Counted from the first letter of the stretch, positions 42,397 to 52,990 are shown. The stretch is 58,278 bases of DNA from Candidatus Zhuqueibacterota bacterium (GCA_014728085.1 WJMF01000110.1:1-58278), one strand, 5' to 3'. Program-made: numbers and translations. The notes: generated from the letters alone by a model not told the origin.

Positions 42397-44118
42397 ATGA
42401 TGCTGAAAAATAAAGAAATTGCACAATTGTTCACCAAATTTGCCGATATACTCGAATTTCAGGGTGAGAATGTCTTTAAAATAAATGCCTATCGCAAGGC
42501 AAGCCGGGTAATATCCGACAGCATTGAAGATATAGAGATATTATGGAAGGAGAAAAGGCTATCCGAGCTCAGCGGTATCGGCAAGGCATTACAGGAAAAG
42601 ATCAGTGAGTATATACAGACGGGCAAAGTAGGGGCTTTTGAAAACTTGATCGCTGAAATACCTGAAGAGTTGTTTACTCTGTTATCGATTCAGGGGTATG
42701 GTCCCAAAACCGCCGCCCTTGCCCACAAAGAGCTAAACGTTGAGACCGTGGAAGATTTGCAGCGTGTGCTTGAGGATGGTCGTCTTGCCGCTTTACCGGG
42801 TATGGGCGCCAAAAAGATCATGAATCTGAAAAAAGGTATTGAATTTTTGAAAAGCGTTTCAGATCGGTTCTCCATCGCAGCCGTTTTGCCCGTTGTTGGG
42901 GCGATTATAGACCATATGCAAAACCACAAAGAGCCTCTGATCAATCGCATCCTTCCGGCCGGTTCGATTCGACGTTTTAAAGAAACTGTGCATGATATTG
43001 ATATTTTAGCTGAATCGGATAAAAGCCGGGATACCATAAAACATTTTCTCAGCTTTCCCGCTATCAGGCGGAAAATTGGCGCCGGTCAAACCAAAGCATC
43101 GGTTCTATTGGAGGATGGATTACAGGTTGATCTGCGAGTGGTTCCGTCCGGGAGTTTTGGAGCAGCTTTGCAATATTTTACCGGTTCTCAGGCACATAAT
43201 GTCAGGGTACGTGAGCTGGCAAGAAAAAAAGGGCTGAAGATAAATGAATATGGCGTTTTTCAGCAGGAGCGACAAATTGCCGGTGAGTCGGAAGCTGAGG
43301 TTTATCAATCCATTGACATGCCCTTTATTGCTCCGGAGCTCCGTGAGGACCGCGGTGAAATCGAAGCTGCATTGGAAAACCGTTTGCCGGACCTTATTGA
43401 AATTACGGATATTAAAGGCGATCTTCATATACATTCGCTTTACAGCGATGGACACATGAGTATAGCGGAAATGGCCGGTCATTTACGCGATTTTGGTTAC
43501 GAGTACGCAGCGATTTGTGATCATTCAAAATCAGCTTTTTATGCTAACGGGTTGAGTGAGGAGAGATTATGGCGACAACAGGATGAAATCAGAGCTTTAA
43601 ATCAACAATATACCGATTTTACCCTATTGTCGGGTATTGAAGTGGATATCTTGCCCGACGGCACGCTGGATTTCTCCGATAACGTCCTCGAACAGCTTGA
43701 TTTTGTGATCGCTTCGATTCATAGCGCCTTTAAATCCGATCCGACTTTGCGCATAATGGAAGCGATGAAGAATCCGTTTGTCGACGTCATTGGTCATCCG
43801 ACCGGGCGTTTGATTTCACGTCGTGAGGCTTATTCGGTAGACATGAAAACAATAATCGATATGGCCGTAAAAACCGGCACAGCACTGGAGATCAATTCCT
43901 TTTGGGATCGTCTCGATCTAAATGATATACATTCAAAATTGGCGGTTGAAAGCGGTGTTAAACTTGCGATCAATACCGACTCGCATCACGATCAACATCT
44001 CGAGATGATTCAGTTCGGTGTCGGTACGGCCCGTCGTGGATGGTGCAGCAAACTCGATGTTATTAATGCCTGGGACTTGAAACGCTTGAAGGACTGGCAG
44101 AAACGGAATCGCTTGTAG
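42397..44118 (+). CDS. polX: DNA polymerase X with C-terminal PHP domain
   Basis: 573 residues. The N-terminal polymerase domain has two helix-hairpin-helix-like motifs (LSGIGKALQEKISEYI, LPGMGAKKIMNLKKG) and the catalytic Asp pair in GSIRRFKETVHDIDILAES. The PHP domain (about 340-573, GDLHIHSLYSDGHMSIAEMA, ICDHSK, GIEVDILPDG, VIGHPTGRL and INTDSHHDQH) is a metal-dependent 3'-5' exonuclease or AP endonuclease. It fills short gaps in base-excision repair. Likely its own unit after aroQ. Confidence 0.95.
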   Translation: MMLKNKEIAQLFTKFADILEFQGENVFKINAYRKASRVISDSIEDIEILWKEKRLSELSGIGKALQEKISEYIQTGKVGAFENLIAEIPEELFTLLSIQGYGPKTAALAHKELNVETVEDLQRVLEDGRLAALPGMGAKKIMNLKKGIEFLKSVSDRFSIAAVLPVVGAIIDHMQNHKEPLINRILPAGSIRRFKETVHDIDILAESDKSRDTIKHFLSFPAIRRKIGAGQTKASVLLEDGLQVDLRVVPSGSFGAALQYFTGSQAHNVRVRELARKKGLKINEYGVFQQERQIAGESEAEVYQSIDMPFIAPELREDRGEIEAALENRLPDLIEITDIKGDLHIHSLYSDGHMSIAEMAGHLRDFGYEYAAICDHSKSAFYANGLSEERLWRQQDEIRALNQQYTDFTLLSGIEVDILPDGTLDFSDNVLEQLDFVIASIHSAFKSDPTLRIMEAMKNPFVDVIGHPTGRLISRREAYSVDMKTIIDMAVKTGTALEINSFWDRLDLNDIHSKLAVESGVKLAINTDSHHDQHLEMIQFGVGTARRGWCSKLDVINAWDLKRLKDWQKRNRL

Positions 44119-44146
44119 CTTTTGTCAATTAAACCCGATAGTTGAA

Positions 44147-44860
44147 TTGGCCAAAAAGAAACGAAAATTTCCCTATTTCCCGGAATCCTGCAACGATACC
44201 TATGGCGTATTGATTACGCTTGTCACCATTTTAGTATACGAAATTATACTTTCTTATTGCAATTACGGAAATATTATCTACCGCAATTCCGTTGATTTAC
44301 TCCTGCGAACCCTGGTGAAAAGCGCTGGAATTGCAGCCGATATCGGTTCTTTGGGATTTGTTGTGCTTATCAGCGCTGCGATATGGCTGCACAAACGCCC
44401 GCCGTTGTCCATTAAAATTCAGTATCTCCCCATGATGATACTGGAAAGCAGTGTATATGCGTTCATTGTCGGGCTTTTGGTTTCCAATCTGTCCAAATTC
44501 ATCATACTCGCTGCAACCAACAGCGGTCAATCGCTTGTTCTTCAAATCGGCCTTTCACTGGGTGCCGGCGGCTATGAAGAATTGATTTTCAGAGCGCTTT
44601 TGTTTTATTACAGTGCTTTTATGCTTATAGAGGGTGTTCATTTGCGTCCGGAATTGGGATACTATATAGCGGCACTCTTGTCCTCGGTCGCGTTTGTATG
44701 GATACATTACTGGAATATGCCGTTTGATCTCTATAGCGCCTTGTTTCGCTTTTTAGCCGGTCTCTTTTTTTGTGTTCTCTATTATTGGCGAGGCCTGGGG
44801 ATTGCCACGCTTACACATGTTTTTTATGATTTCTTTGTTATTTATACAAATAATTTTTAA
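44147..44860 (+). CDS. CPBP-family intramembrane metalloprotease
   Basis: 237 residues from TTG 44147. About six hydrophobic segments. The CPBP/Abi motif 1 is EELIFRALLFYY (Glu144-Glu145, Arg149), motif 2 contains WIHYWN, and motif 3 is THVFYDFFVIY. Related to CAAX prenyl proteases; bacterial members act on membrane proteins or take part in bacteriocin immunity. Function here is unclear. Followed by mltG after 55 nt. Confidence 0.8.
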   Translation: MAKKKRKFPYFPESCNDTYGVLITLVTILVYEIILSYCNYGNIIYRNSVDLLLRTLVKSAGIAADIGSLGFVVLISAAIWLHKRPPLSIKIQYLPMMILESSVYAFIVGLLVSNLSKFIILAATNSGQSLVLQIGLSLGAGGYEELIFRALLFYYSAFMLIEGVHLRPELGYYIAALLSSVAFVWIHYWNMPFDLYSALFRFLAGLFFCVLYYWRGLGIATLTHVFYDFFVIYTNNF

Positions 44861-44915
44861 ATTAAAGGTCATATTCAGATAATTATTATTTGCATGAAAA
44901 AATCAGGGCAGATAA

Positions 44916-45950
44916 ATGAAACTGATTATTTTTGTAGTCGTTATGATTTTTTTGTTTGCCGGTGTTATGCTTTTTTTCTACCCTTTTACACCGGTAAAAG
45001 AGGAACCAATACAATTTCGCGTTACCTATGGTGAAACACCGCTTCAAATTGCAGAAAATTTGCAGGAAAAAAATATCATATCCGATGCATCTCTTTTTGT
45101 CTTTTTAGCCCGACTCACCCAACGGCATAATCAACTTAAAGCGGGTCAGTATCTCCTGCCGCAAAAGAGCTCAATATATCATGTGCTTGATAAACTCAGC
45201 AAAGGAAAACAATCCTTTATAAAAGTAACGGTTCAGGAGGGTATAACCAGTCGTCAGATCGCCGCTCTGATGGAAAAAAAAGTAAAGGCGGATTCATCCC
45301 GCTTTGTCATGCTGACATCTGATTCCCTCTTTGCTGCCGGTCTGAATATCGGTCATTCGACACTGGAAGGATTTCTGTTCCCCGAAACCTATCATTTTAC
45401 CTTTGGCATTACAGAGGAACAGATAATTCAAAGCATGGTTAAGCTTTTCCAGCGCGTTTTTGACGATAGTCTGGTTCATAAAAAGGCGAGAGACCTGGGT
45501 TACTCTTTTTATGAAACGCTGATTCTGGCGTCCATCATCCAGGGCGAAGCTGTGTTGGACAGCGAAATGGTCTATATATCTTCGGTCTATCACAACCGAC
45601 TTGAGCGCGGAATTCCGTTGCAGGCGGATCCGACCATTCAGTATATTATATCAGACGGACCGCGTCGCTTGCTGAATCGCGATCTCGAAATCGATTCACC
45701 TTACAATACCTATTTATATGCCGGTCTGCCGCCGGCGCCGATTAATAATCCCGGCGAGGTTGCGATACGTGCGGCTTTAAACCCTGCTTCCACTTATTAT
45801 CTTTATTTTGTTGCAGATGGAAGGGGGGGGCATGTTTTCAGCACCAATCTCAGAGACCATCTCAACGCAAAACGTAAATTTGACAAAATCCGCGCGAGGG
45901 TTGCACGTCAGAAAAGGGAGGAAGCACTTGGCAACAATAACGAACAGTGA
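44916..45950 (+). CDS. mltG: Endolytic murein transglycosylase MltG
   Basis: 344 residues. One N-terminal membrane helix (about 2-22), a LysM-like region (ITYGETPLQIAENLQ-type, residues ~38-55), then the catalytic domain: EGFLFPETYHF, ILASIIQGEAVLDSEMVYIS with the catalytic Glu, and YHNRLERGIPLQADPTIQY. It cuts nascent glycan strands and sets their length. It overlaps uvrD by 23 nt. Confidence 0.94.
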   Translation: MKLIIFVVVMIFLFAGVMLFFYPFTPVKEEPIQFRVTYGETPLQIAENLQEKNIISDASLFVFLARLTQRHNQLKAGQYLLPQKSSIYHVLDKLSKGKQSFIKVTVQEGITSRQIAALMEKKVKADSSRFVMLTSDSLFAAGLNIGHSTLEGFLFPETYHFTFGITEEQIIQSMVKLFQRVFDDSLVHKKARDLGYSFYETLILASIIQGEAVLDSEMVYISSVYHNRLERGIPLQADPTIQYIISDGPRRLLNRDLEIDSPYNTYLYAGLPPAPINNPGEVAIRAALNPASTYYLYFVADGRGGHVFSTNLRDHLNAKRKFDKIRARVARQKREEALGNNNEQ

Positions 45951-48135
45951 TCTGCACTGGCTCAAATCCGATCTCAATGTTGTTCAAAAACAGGCGGTAG
46001 CGGAAACCGAAGGCCCGGTTTTGATTTTGGCCGGAGCCGGCAGCGGCAAGACACGCGTTCTGACCTACCGGATCGCATATCTGCTGGCCAATGGCCTGGC
46101 TGAACCCAAAGAACTCCTCGCCATGACCTTCACCAACAAAGCTGCTGCAGAAATGCGTGAACGGGTTGCCAGGCTGATTCCCAACAGGATGTCCGGCATG
46201 TGGATCGGAACCTTCCATTCACTCTTCGCCCGGTTATTGCGGCAAGAGGGTCAACGCCTCGGATTCACAAAAAGCTTTTCCATTTACGATCAAGATGATC
46301 AGGTCACCTTGATTAAAACGATTCTTAAAGATTTTAAATTAAAGCAACAGGATATTCCCCCCAGAGCGGTTGCCCATAAAATCAGCGCCGCAAAAAACGC
46401 CATGTTAACGTTTAAACAGCTGGAACAAAATCAGAACAATTATCTGGATGTTCAACTCCCCGCTATTTTTCGCGAATACCAGCGGCGTTTACGGGAAATG
46501 GATGCCATGGATTTTGATGATCTGTTGTTAAAGCCGATTGAATTGTTTGAGCGTTTCCCTCTTATCCTGGATTATTATAGTGATAAATTCAGATATATTC
46601 TGGTTGACGAGTATCAGGATACCAATCGTGCTCAATATGTCGTCTTGAAATATCTTGCCGGCAAGCACCGCAATATTTGTGTGGTGGGCGATGATGATCA
46701 ATCCATCTATCGCTGGCGGGGGGCCGAAATTAAAAATATCCTTGATTTTGAAAAAGATTATCCTGAATGCAAAAAATTTCATCTCGAGCAAAATTATCGT
46801 TCTACTCAAAATATTTTGGCAGCAGCACATTCTGTGGTAAAAAACAATCATCAGCGCCATCCCAAAAAACTGTGGACGGAAAAAGAAAAAGGGAATAAGG
46901 TCGTCCTTATTCAAGTTGATACGGAACTGGAAGAAGCAAAGATGGTCAGCGACAGAATCGGATATGAGCTCAAAAATGGGGGCTATAACTTTTCCAATTT
47001 TGCCGTTTTATACCGTACCAATGCACAATCCAGGGTACTCGAGGAAGCTTTGCGATCTGAATCCATACCCTATATTATCGTCGGCGGGGTTAAATTTTAT
47101 GAACGAAAAGAAATTAAAGATGTCCTCGCTTACTTGCGCGTGCTCTGCAATCCCTCTGATGCCATCAGCCTTCGCCGAATCATCAATTTTCCCACCCGCG
47201 GAATCGGCAGCGTTACCTTTGGCAAAATTGAGGCATATGCAAAAAAGAATAACCTGTCTCTGTTGGATGCCCTGAAAAATATTGACAACGTCGATACCCT
47301 TCAGCAAAATGCCCGGCAAAGTATAAAGCGATTTTACAAAATGCTGAATAAATATTCACAAGTCAAAAATGATCTCTTACCCGCCGAGCTTGCTTCCTCA
47401 CTAATCGAAGAACTCGGTATAATACGAATCTACAAAGAAGAAGGAACCATTGAATCTCTGACTCGTATTGATAATATCAGAGAACTGTTGGTCGCCATTG
47501 CGGAATTTTCCAAACAACAGGACAAGCCGGTCACCCTTGAGGGATTTCTCGAAAATGTTTCTTTAACCACCGACATTGATAACTGGGATGACAAGGGCAA
47601 CGCGGTTACCCTGATGACCCTTCATTCGGCAAAAGGACTGGAATTTTCCGTTGTTTTCATCGTCGGCCTTGAGGAAGGGTTGTTTCCGCTTTCACGCAGC
47701 TCTGCTGATCCCATGGAATTGGAAGAAGAGCGACGATTGTTTTATGTAGGTGCCACCCGGGCAATGAATTGTCTCTATCTTTCATGGGCGCGATCGAGAA
47801 GACGGTATGGAGGCAACAATCGCTCCTATACCTCTCGTTTCATAAAGGAACTCGATGCTTCCTTTATAGATGTGATCCACGTCGGCAGAAACAGTATTCC
47901 CCGAAGACGAACTTTTCTTCCCGAGTCCGAAGATCAAACGATGCCTGATTATGAAAATGAATCTCAGGAACAGTCCGAACTGCGCGTCGGGATGCGGGTA
48001 GAGCATCAGACATTTGGTAAGGGCACCATTCTGCAAATCGATCCATCGTCACATCATCCCAAGCTGGTGGTTCTGTTCGATAGCGCTGGAAAACGACGCC
48101 TGGTTTTACCCTATGCCAAATTAGAGATTCTTTAG
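45928..48135 (+). CDS. uvrD: ATP-dependent DNA helicase UvrD/PcrA
   Basis: 735 residues from TTG 45928 with GGGAGG 6 nt upstream; longer starts would run deep into mltG. LNVVQKQAVAETEGPVLILAGAGSGKTRVL contains Q-motif and Walker A (given in two parts), AMTFTNKAAAEMRERV is motif Ia, LVDEYQDTNRAQY is Walker B, VVGDDDQSIYRWRGA motif III, then LMTLHSAKGLEF and YVGATRAMNCLYLS. A C-terminal tail binds DNA or RNA polymerase. 3'-5' helicase of mismatch and excision repair. Confidence 0.95.
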   Translation: MATITNSDLHWLKSDLNVVQKQAVAETEGPVLILAGAGSGKTRVLTYRIAYLLANGLAEPKELLAMTFTNKAAAEMRERVARLIPNRMSGMWIGTFHSLFARLLRQEGQRLGFTKSFSIYDQDDQVTLIKTILKDFKLKQQDIPPRAVAHKISAAKNAMLTFKQLEQNQNNYLDVQLPAIFREYQRRLREMDAMDFDDLLLKPIELFERFPLILDYYSDKFRYILVDEYQDTNRAQYVVLKYLAGKHRNICVVGDDDQSIYRWRGAEIKNILDFEKDYPECKKFHLEQNYRSTQNILAAAHSVVKNNHQRHPKKLWTEKEKGNKVVLIQVDTELEEAKMVSDRIGYELKNGGYNFSNFAVLYRTNAQSRVLEEALRSESIPYIIVGGVKFYERKEIKDVLAYLRVLCNPSDAISLRRIINFPTRGIGSVTFGKIEAYAKKNNLSLLDALKNIDNVDTLQQNARQSIKRFYKMLNKYSQVKNDLLPAELASSLIEELGIIRIYKEEGTIESLTRIDNIRELLVAIAEFSKQQDKPVTLEGFLENVSLTTDIDNWDDKGNAVTLMTLHSAKGLEFSVVFIVGLEEGLFPLSRSSADPMELEEERRLFYVGATRAMNCLYLSWARSRRRYGGNNRSYTSRFIKELDASFIDVIHVGRNSIPRRRTFLPESEDQTMPDYENESQEQSELRVGMRVEHQTFGKGTILQIDPSSHHPKLVVLFDSAGKRRLVLPYAKLEIL

Positions 48136-48363
48136 GGTTCGAAATCTATTACCGGGTAGGCAAATTTCAATGATCTATGGCGATTTTAACCGGGAAATAA
48201 ATATTCTCGTTCTTGTTATGACTCTTGAGATAGAGCTTGCTGCCTGACGGAATAGCGTATTTGTAAAATTCTCGCTTTTTGCGCGTTATCTCGTTTTAAT
48301 GCTCAAAACGGATCAGAGGTGGAGCATGATTCGTATCAGTCAAAGCGGGCATAGTTGTAAATT

Positions 48364-48386
48364 GCGGATGTAGTGGAATCATCCGC
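48364..48386 (+). promoter_or_regulatory. Leader hairpin upstream of the TPR gene
   Basis: GCGGATG (48364-48370) pairs with CATCCGC (48380-48386) around a 9-nt loop. It lies 26 nt before the TPR gene start in a 277-nt gap after uvrD that holds no other gene. No T-tract. Confidence 0.35.
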
Positions 48387-48412
48387 CTGATATAAAAACG
48401 GAGATGTTGTCG

Positions 48413-51400
48413 ATGAAGAATAAATTGATTTTGGTGATGTTAATCCTGGCAGCTTCATTATCCTCGCAGGATGGCAGGTTTCAGGAAGATCAGGATTTTA
48501 TCTTTGCGCAAAAACTTGAAAATCAGGGCCTGCATGACCTGGCTGCTGAGCAATTTGCGCTCTATATGGAAAATTATCCCAACAGCTTACGAGCTCCTGA
48601 GGCTTGTTTCCGAGCCGGACTGAACCTGGAAAAATCCGGGCAGCCCCAAAACGCCATCGCAACCTATCGTCTTTTATTGTTGAAATATCCTCAATCCAGT
48701 TTTATCGATCAGGGGCAGTTTCATCTGGCCAATATACTTTTGCAGAACGGCCAGGCCGGTGAAGCTGCACTGACTTTTGAAAGAATTCGGCTTTTCAGCC
48801 CTGAAAGTGATTTCATACCTCAGGCGCAAATCAACGCAGCACTGGCATTTCTTGCGGCGGATAAATTAATCCGCGCTTCCGACGCCGTTCATGTCGTGCT
48901 GGAACAGTATCCCACACATCCGCTCCGACATCAGGCCAGATTAACCCTGGCAAAAATTCGAAAGGAACAAAATCAACCAAAGCTGGCCTTGCAGGTGCTG
49001 CAGGCGTTTTCGGATTCCGATCCGGATGATCCCCTTTTCGCAGAAGCCTTGTTGCTGAAATCATCTCTTTTAAAAACCATCGGCCGTTTCAATGCGGCGG
49101 ATTCTGTCGTTGTTGAACTTTTATCAAGTCAATATACCCCGGTAAAGGGTAAAGCCGCTATCGAGCATGCACAAATGCTTCATCTCAGCGGAAGGTTTGA
49201 TGATTCTAATCGCTTGATTGAGAATATTCTCAATCAAGATCTCTTACCGGAACACCGTACAGAGCTTTATGTTCTGCAAACAGACAATTACTTTGCGTTA
49301 AAAAATCACCCTGATGCTTTAGCTGCCATTGAAAATATTTCTCTTGATGATCCGGATCACAGCCACTTGAGCATTGTCTATCGCAAGGCTGTATTGTTGA
49401 AACTCAATGACCGTCTTGTTGCTGCCAAAACTGCATTTGAGCGTTTGATCGATACACCGGATTCATCCTCCATCTATGCATTGATTAAAATGCACAGTCT
49501 TTTTAATCTTGCAGATCTATACGTGCAGCAACAAGCCCCGCGTGAGGCGGTGAGATTGTTACGGCTGCATAGCCGTGACAGAGTCCTGACAGATGATATG
49601 GATCAGGTTCTCTATTATTTGAGCAATCTGCAGGTAAACGAATTACAGGATTACGACGGTGCTATTCGGAGTCTTACCGCTCTGACCGAAATTGCACCGT
49701 TTAGTCCCATGGTCGACAATGCTCAATTCCATATTGCGCTGTGTAAGATAAAGTCCGGTCAGCCCGAACAAGCGATCGGGGAATATAAAGAGTATCTCAA
49801 TGCTTATCCTCATGGCGATGATTATATGACTGCGCTCAACCGGATTGCCTTTTTGCAGAAATTTTATACTCCCTCCAACCAATCGCAAAACCGGCTTTTA
49901 TCACAACTGCTTTCATCTTCCGTGACAGGGTCTATTCCGGCGGAAGAGCTCTATAGCCTGGGCAAGACCCTGGCGCAGAAAGAGAAAAACTATTCGCTGG
50001 CCTTGACGCTTTTCAAACGTTCTCTGCAAAGAGACGGAAATGAAACCATTCCCACCTCTGAACTATTATATTATGTTGCTTTGTGCCATGCGCGGTTGTT
50101 TGAAAACGCTTACGATCAGGGTAAAATGCAACTTGGTGATTCTCATCTCGATACCCTTGAACAGACCCTGAACATTCTAAACAAATCCGTGAGCCGGACC
50201 GGCTGGCATGAGCGCTCGAATCTGCTTGAGTTCAGGATTCAATTGATCAGAAGCACAACGCTCGTCGATAGTGTCGATATTTTAAGACAGATCGTCACTC
50301 ACCCAAAGTACGACGATTCAACCCCTGAAGAGATCGAAACACTGTTCCATTTATACAGTTGTGCGTTCGAAAAAAACCGGCAGTATTCCCTGACCCTCTC
50401 TTCACTGGACAGCCTGCCCGAAGGCCGTGCGGGCACCCATCAACTACTTTCTTTTTATATACTGAAACAAAAGGGGCATGTTGATTCTGCTTATCAGATT
50501 TTAAGTACTTTTATTCGCGATTATCCGGATCATCCTCAAAACGTCAAAGCTGCGGTGAAAATGGCCAGATATTATATCGATCATAAAGAATATAATAAAG
50601 CCGAAGGCCTGTTGCAAAACATCCTGCAAAAAGCATTTTACAGCAACCATGCTCGAATTGCAGAATCGCTGCTGTGTAAATGTTTTTACGAATCCGGAGA
50701 AACCCAGGCTGCACAGAGGTGTTTGCAGAAAAAGGTAATGCCTTTGCATTCCAATCTTTATCTCTATTTGGCGAAAAGTGTACCTGATGAGGACATGTGG
50801 TTATGGACAAAGCTAAAGGTTGATACCGAGCCTTATCCGGTTGCCATGAAAACGTTGCAAAACTATTATTTTTTAACAAAATCCAACAAAGCCGTGGTTT
50901 TGTATAAGATGGCATTGTTGGCTGAAAAAAATGAACAGTTGGAGGTGGCCATACACCACTTTGAGGAATTGTTTACATTCTTTCCGAATGATACGCTATC
51001 TCAGGTGGCGAGGTTAAAAAGTGCGGACCTGTACTATGACCGCGGTAACTATGAAAGCGCCAGAGCGATTTATTTGCAGCAAATACCCCATCTGCAGGAT
51101 GACGCCCGGCGGAAAGCCTTTGGAAGACGGGTTTTATGTGAATATAAACTCGGGAACAGACAAAAAGCCGACCAACTGGCAGATCGCTTTAAGAAACAAT
51201 TCGACTCTGACGAATTCGAGGCCCGTTTTCTTTATGAGAGAGGAGTGTACTCTATTTCGATGAAAAATTTCGATCAGGCGGAAAAAGATTTCAAGACAAT
51301 TGTAAAAAAATATGACAATATTCCCCTGGCCGGACGGGGAAGATTGGGGTTGGCCAGGCTATATGTCGTGCTTAATAAAACGGATGAAGCGATTACGACG

Positions 51401-52054
51401 CTGAGCGAAATTACAACCGAATATGATGATCCCGACATCCTCGCCGATGCTTATCTCAACCTGGGGGATTTTTATTATGAAAATCGCCAAATTCAAAACT
51501 GCATACATGCCTGTAATAAAGTCCTTGAATATGACGAGAACGGACCAAAGCGCAGGGCAGCCCTGCATTTGCTGATCAATGCATATGACGATGTTCGATT
51601 GTGGGACCGGGCAATCGCGCTTGCACGAGAGTATATCAGGCTCTATCCGAATGCAGTGGATGTTACAGCCAAGCGGACCAAAGTAGGTATTTTTCTCTAT
51701 AGTTTGAAGGAATATGACCGGGCTATTGCCTACATGAAAGAGCTCAAACATCTGGTAAACGCCCAGACCCGGACGGAAATTCAGTATTGGATTGCCAAAT
51801 GTTATGCGGATCGCGGTGATACCGAGAAAGCAAAGTCAGAGTTTCTGAAAGTCAAGTATGCCTGTGAACCACACAAACTGCCCTTCGGCGCCACTGCCCT
51901 TTATGAAGCCGGTGAACTCTACAAAAAAGAAGGTAACTATATTAAAGCAAAAGATCTTTTTAGCAGAGTCGTTAGCGAAATGGGAACAAACCATCCCATC
52001 GGTAAATCCGCTGCTCAGAAGATTAAAGAATGTAATGAACATATAACATCATAG
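48413..52054 (+). CDS. Large periplasmic tetratricopeptide-repeat protein
   Basis: 1213 residues from ATG 48413; GGAG lies 9 nt upstream and the in-frame ATG at 48404 touches the Shine-Dalgarno, so it is not preferred. Signal peptide: MKNKLILVMLILAASLSSQ. The rest is almost wholly TPR-like helices, e.g. LHDLAAEQFALYMENYPNS, AIATYRLLLLKYPQSSFI, AIGEYKEYLNAYPHGDD, AEKDFKTIVKKYDNIPLAG and AIALAREYIRLYPNAVDV, as in long YbgF/BamD-type scaffolds. Probably envelope or gliding/secretion related; nothing catalytic is seen. Neighbour nadC follows 6 nt later. Confidence 0.85.
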   Translation: MKNKLILVMLILAASLSSQDGRFQEDQDFIFAQKLENQGLHDLAAEQFALYMENYPNSLRAPEACFRAGLNLEKSGQPQNAIATYRLLLLKYPQSSFIDQGQFHLANILLQNGQAGEAALTFERIRLFSPESDFIPQAQINAALAFLAADKLIRASDAVHVVLEQYPTHPLRHQARLTLAKIRKEQNQPKLALQVLQAFSDSDPDDPLFAEALLLKSSLLKTIGRFNAADSVVVELLSSQYTPVKGKAAIEHAQMLHLSGRFDDSNRLIENILNQDLLPEHRTELYVLQTDNYFALKNHPDALAAIENISLDDPDHSHLSIVYRKAVLLKLNDRLVAAKTAFERLIDTPDSSSIYALIKMHSLFNLADLYVQQQAPREAVRLLRLHSRDRVLTDDMDQVLYYLSNLQVNELQDYDGAIRSLTALTEIAPFSPMVDNAQFHIALCKIKSGQPEQAIGEYKEYLNAYPHGDDYMTALNRIAFLQKFYTPSNQSQNRLLSQLLSSSVTGSIPAEELYSLGKTLAQKEKNYSLALTLFKRSLQRDGNETIPTSELLYYVALCHARLFENAYDQGKMQLGDSHLDTLEQTLNILNKSVSRTGWHERSNLLEFRIQLIRSTTLVDSVDILRQIVTHPKYDDSTPEEIETLFHLYSCAFEKNRQYSLTLSSLDSLPEGRAGTHQLLSFYILKQKGHVDSAYQILSTFIRDYPDHPQNVKAAVKMARYYIDHKEYNKAEGLLQNILQKAFYSNHARIAESLLCKCFYESGETQAAQRCLQKKVMPLHSNLYLYLAKSVPDEDMWLWTKLKVDTEPYPVAMKTLQNYYFLTKSNKAVVLYKMALLAEKNEQLEVAIHHFEELFTFFPNDTLSQVARLKSADLYYDRGNYESARAIYLQQIPHLQDDARRKAFGRRVLCEYKLGNRQKADQLADRFKKQFDSDEFEARFLYERGVYSISMKNFDQAEKDFKTIVKKYDNIPLAGRGRLGLARLYVVLNKTDEAITTLSEITTEYDDPDILADAYLNLGDFYYENRQIQNCIHACNKVLEYDENGPKRRAALHLLINAYDDVRLWDRAIALAREYIRLYPNAVDVTAKRTKVGIFLYSLKEYDRAIAYMKELKHLVNAQTRTEIQYWIAKCYADRGDTEKAKSEFLKVKYACEPHKLPFGATALYEAGELYKKEGNYIKAKDLFSRVVSEMGTNHPIGKSAAQKIKECNEHITS

Positions 52055-52060
52055 GTCAGC

Positions 52061-52909
52061 ATGAATCGCGATTTAGAGCAGAATATTAATGGGCTTATCC
52101 GTCAGGCTTTACAGGAAGATCTGGATCAACGCGGGGATATTACCAGCGACGCTCTGGTACAACATCACGGATCTGCTGCGATTTTTGCACGGCAACAGGG
52201 CTGTGTTGCCGGTTTGGTTGTGGCTCAACGTGTTTTTCACGCCGTGAATAAAGCGTTGAATGTGGATATTGTATTTGGTGAGGGGGATATCTGTCAAAAA
52301 GGCAGTAAAATCATGCAAATATCCGGATCCGCTCTCTCTATCCTCACCGCGGAACGTACAGCATTAAATTTTTTAGCCAGACTTTCCGCTATTGCCACGA
52401 TGACGCGTCAATTCACGGATAAAATCAGCCATACCAACGCCAGACTGCTCGATACGCGTAAAACCACCCCGGGATGGCGGTTGCTGGAAAAATATGCCAC
52501 CCGGATTGGCGGCGCACAAAATCATCGTACCGGCCTGTGGGATATGTTTTTAATAAAAGAAAATCATATCAAATCCGCCGGCAGTATCACCAAAGCGGTA
52601 AGTGATTGTCGTCAGTATATGCAAAGCCATGGATTTACAGTAAAGATTGAAGTAGAAACGCAAACGCTTGATGAGGTTCAGGAGGCATTGGCCTCCCGGG
52701 TAGATCAAATCATGTTGGATAACATGACACTTGAAGAGATGCGGGATTGTGTAAAGTGGGTAGACGGCAGGGTGGCGTTGGAAGCATCCGGCAATGTGAC
52801 ACTGGATCGGGTGGCTCTGATTGCCGAAACCGGCGTGGATTATATTTCTGCAGGAGCAATTACGCATTCTGCGCCTGCTTTTGATTTTACCCTGCTATTA
52901 TCCGATTAA
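52061..52909 (+). CDS. nadC: Nicotinate-nucleotide pyrophosphorylase (quinolinate phosphoribosyltransferase)
   Basis: 282 residues. EDLDQRGDITSDAL at the N-terminus, LTAERTALNFLARLSAIATM, LLDTRKTTPGWRLLEKYATRI with substrate Lys/Arg, HRTGLWDMFLIKENH, IEVETQTLDEVQEAL, MLDNMTLEEM and LEASGNVTLDRVA are the full set. It converts quinolinate and PRPP to nicotinate mononucleotide, which NadD (28688) uses. It ends 81 nt before the ClpX-like gene. Confidence 0.96.
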   Translation: MNRDLEQNINGLIRQALQEDLDQRGDITSDALVQHHGSAAIFARQQGCVAGLVVAQRVFHAVNKALNVDIVFGEGDICQKGSKIMQISGSALSILTAERTALNFLARLSAIATMTRQFTDKISHTNARLLDTRKTTPGWRLLEKYATRIGGAQNHRTGLWDMFLIKENHIKSAGSITKAVSDCRQYMQSHGFTVKIEVETQTLDEVQEALASRVDQIMLDNMTLEEMRDCVKWVDGRVALEASGNVTLDRVALIAETGVDYISAGAITHSAPAFDFTLLLSD

Positions 52910-52990
52910 TTTTCCGGGGAGAAATTTGGGGAACATATTGCAGTGCTTGTTTGTTGAAATAATAAAGTTAAAACATGAGGTGATACAATT

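Noticed and set aside
48170-48247. 25-codon ORF between uvrD and the TPR gene
   Set aside because: No ribosome binding site and no recognisable sequence.
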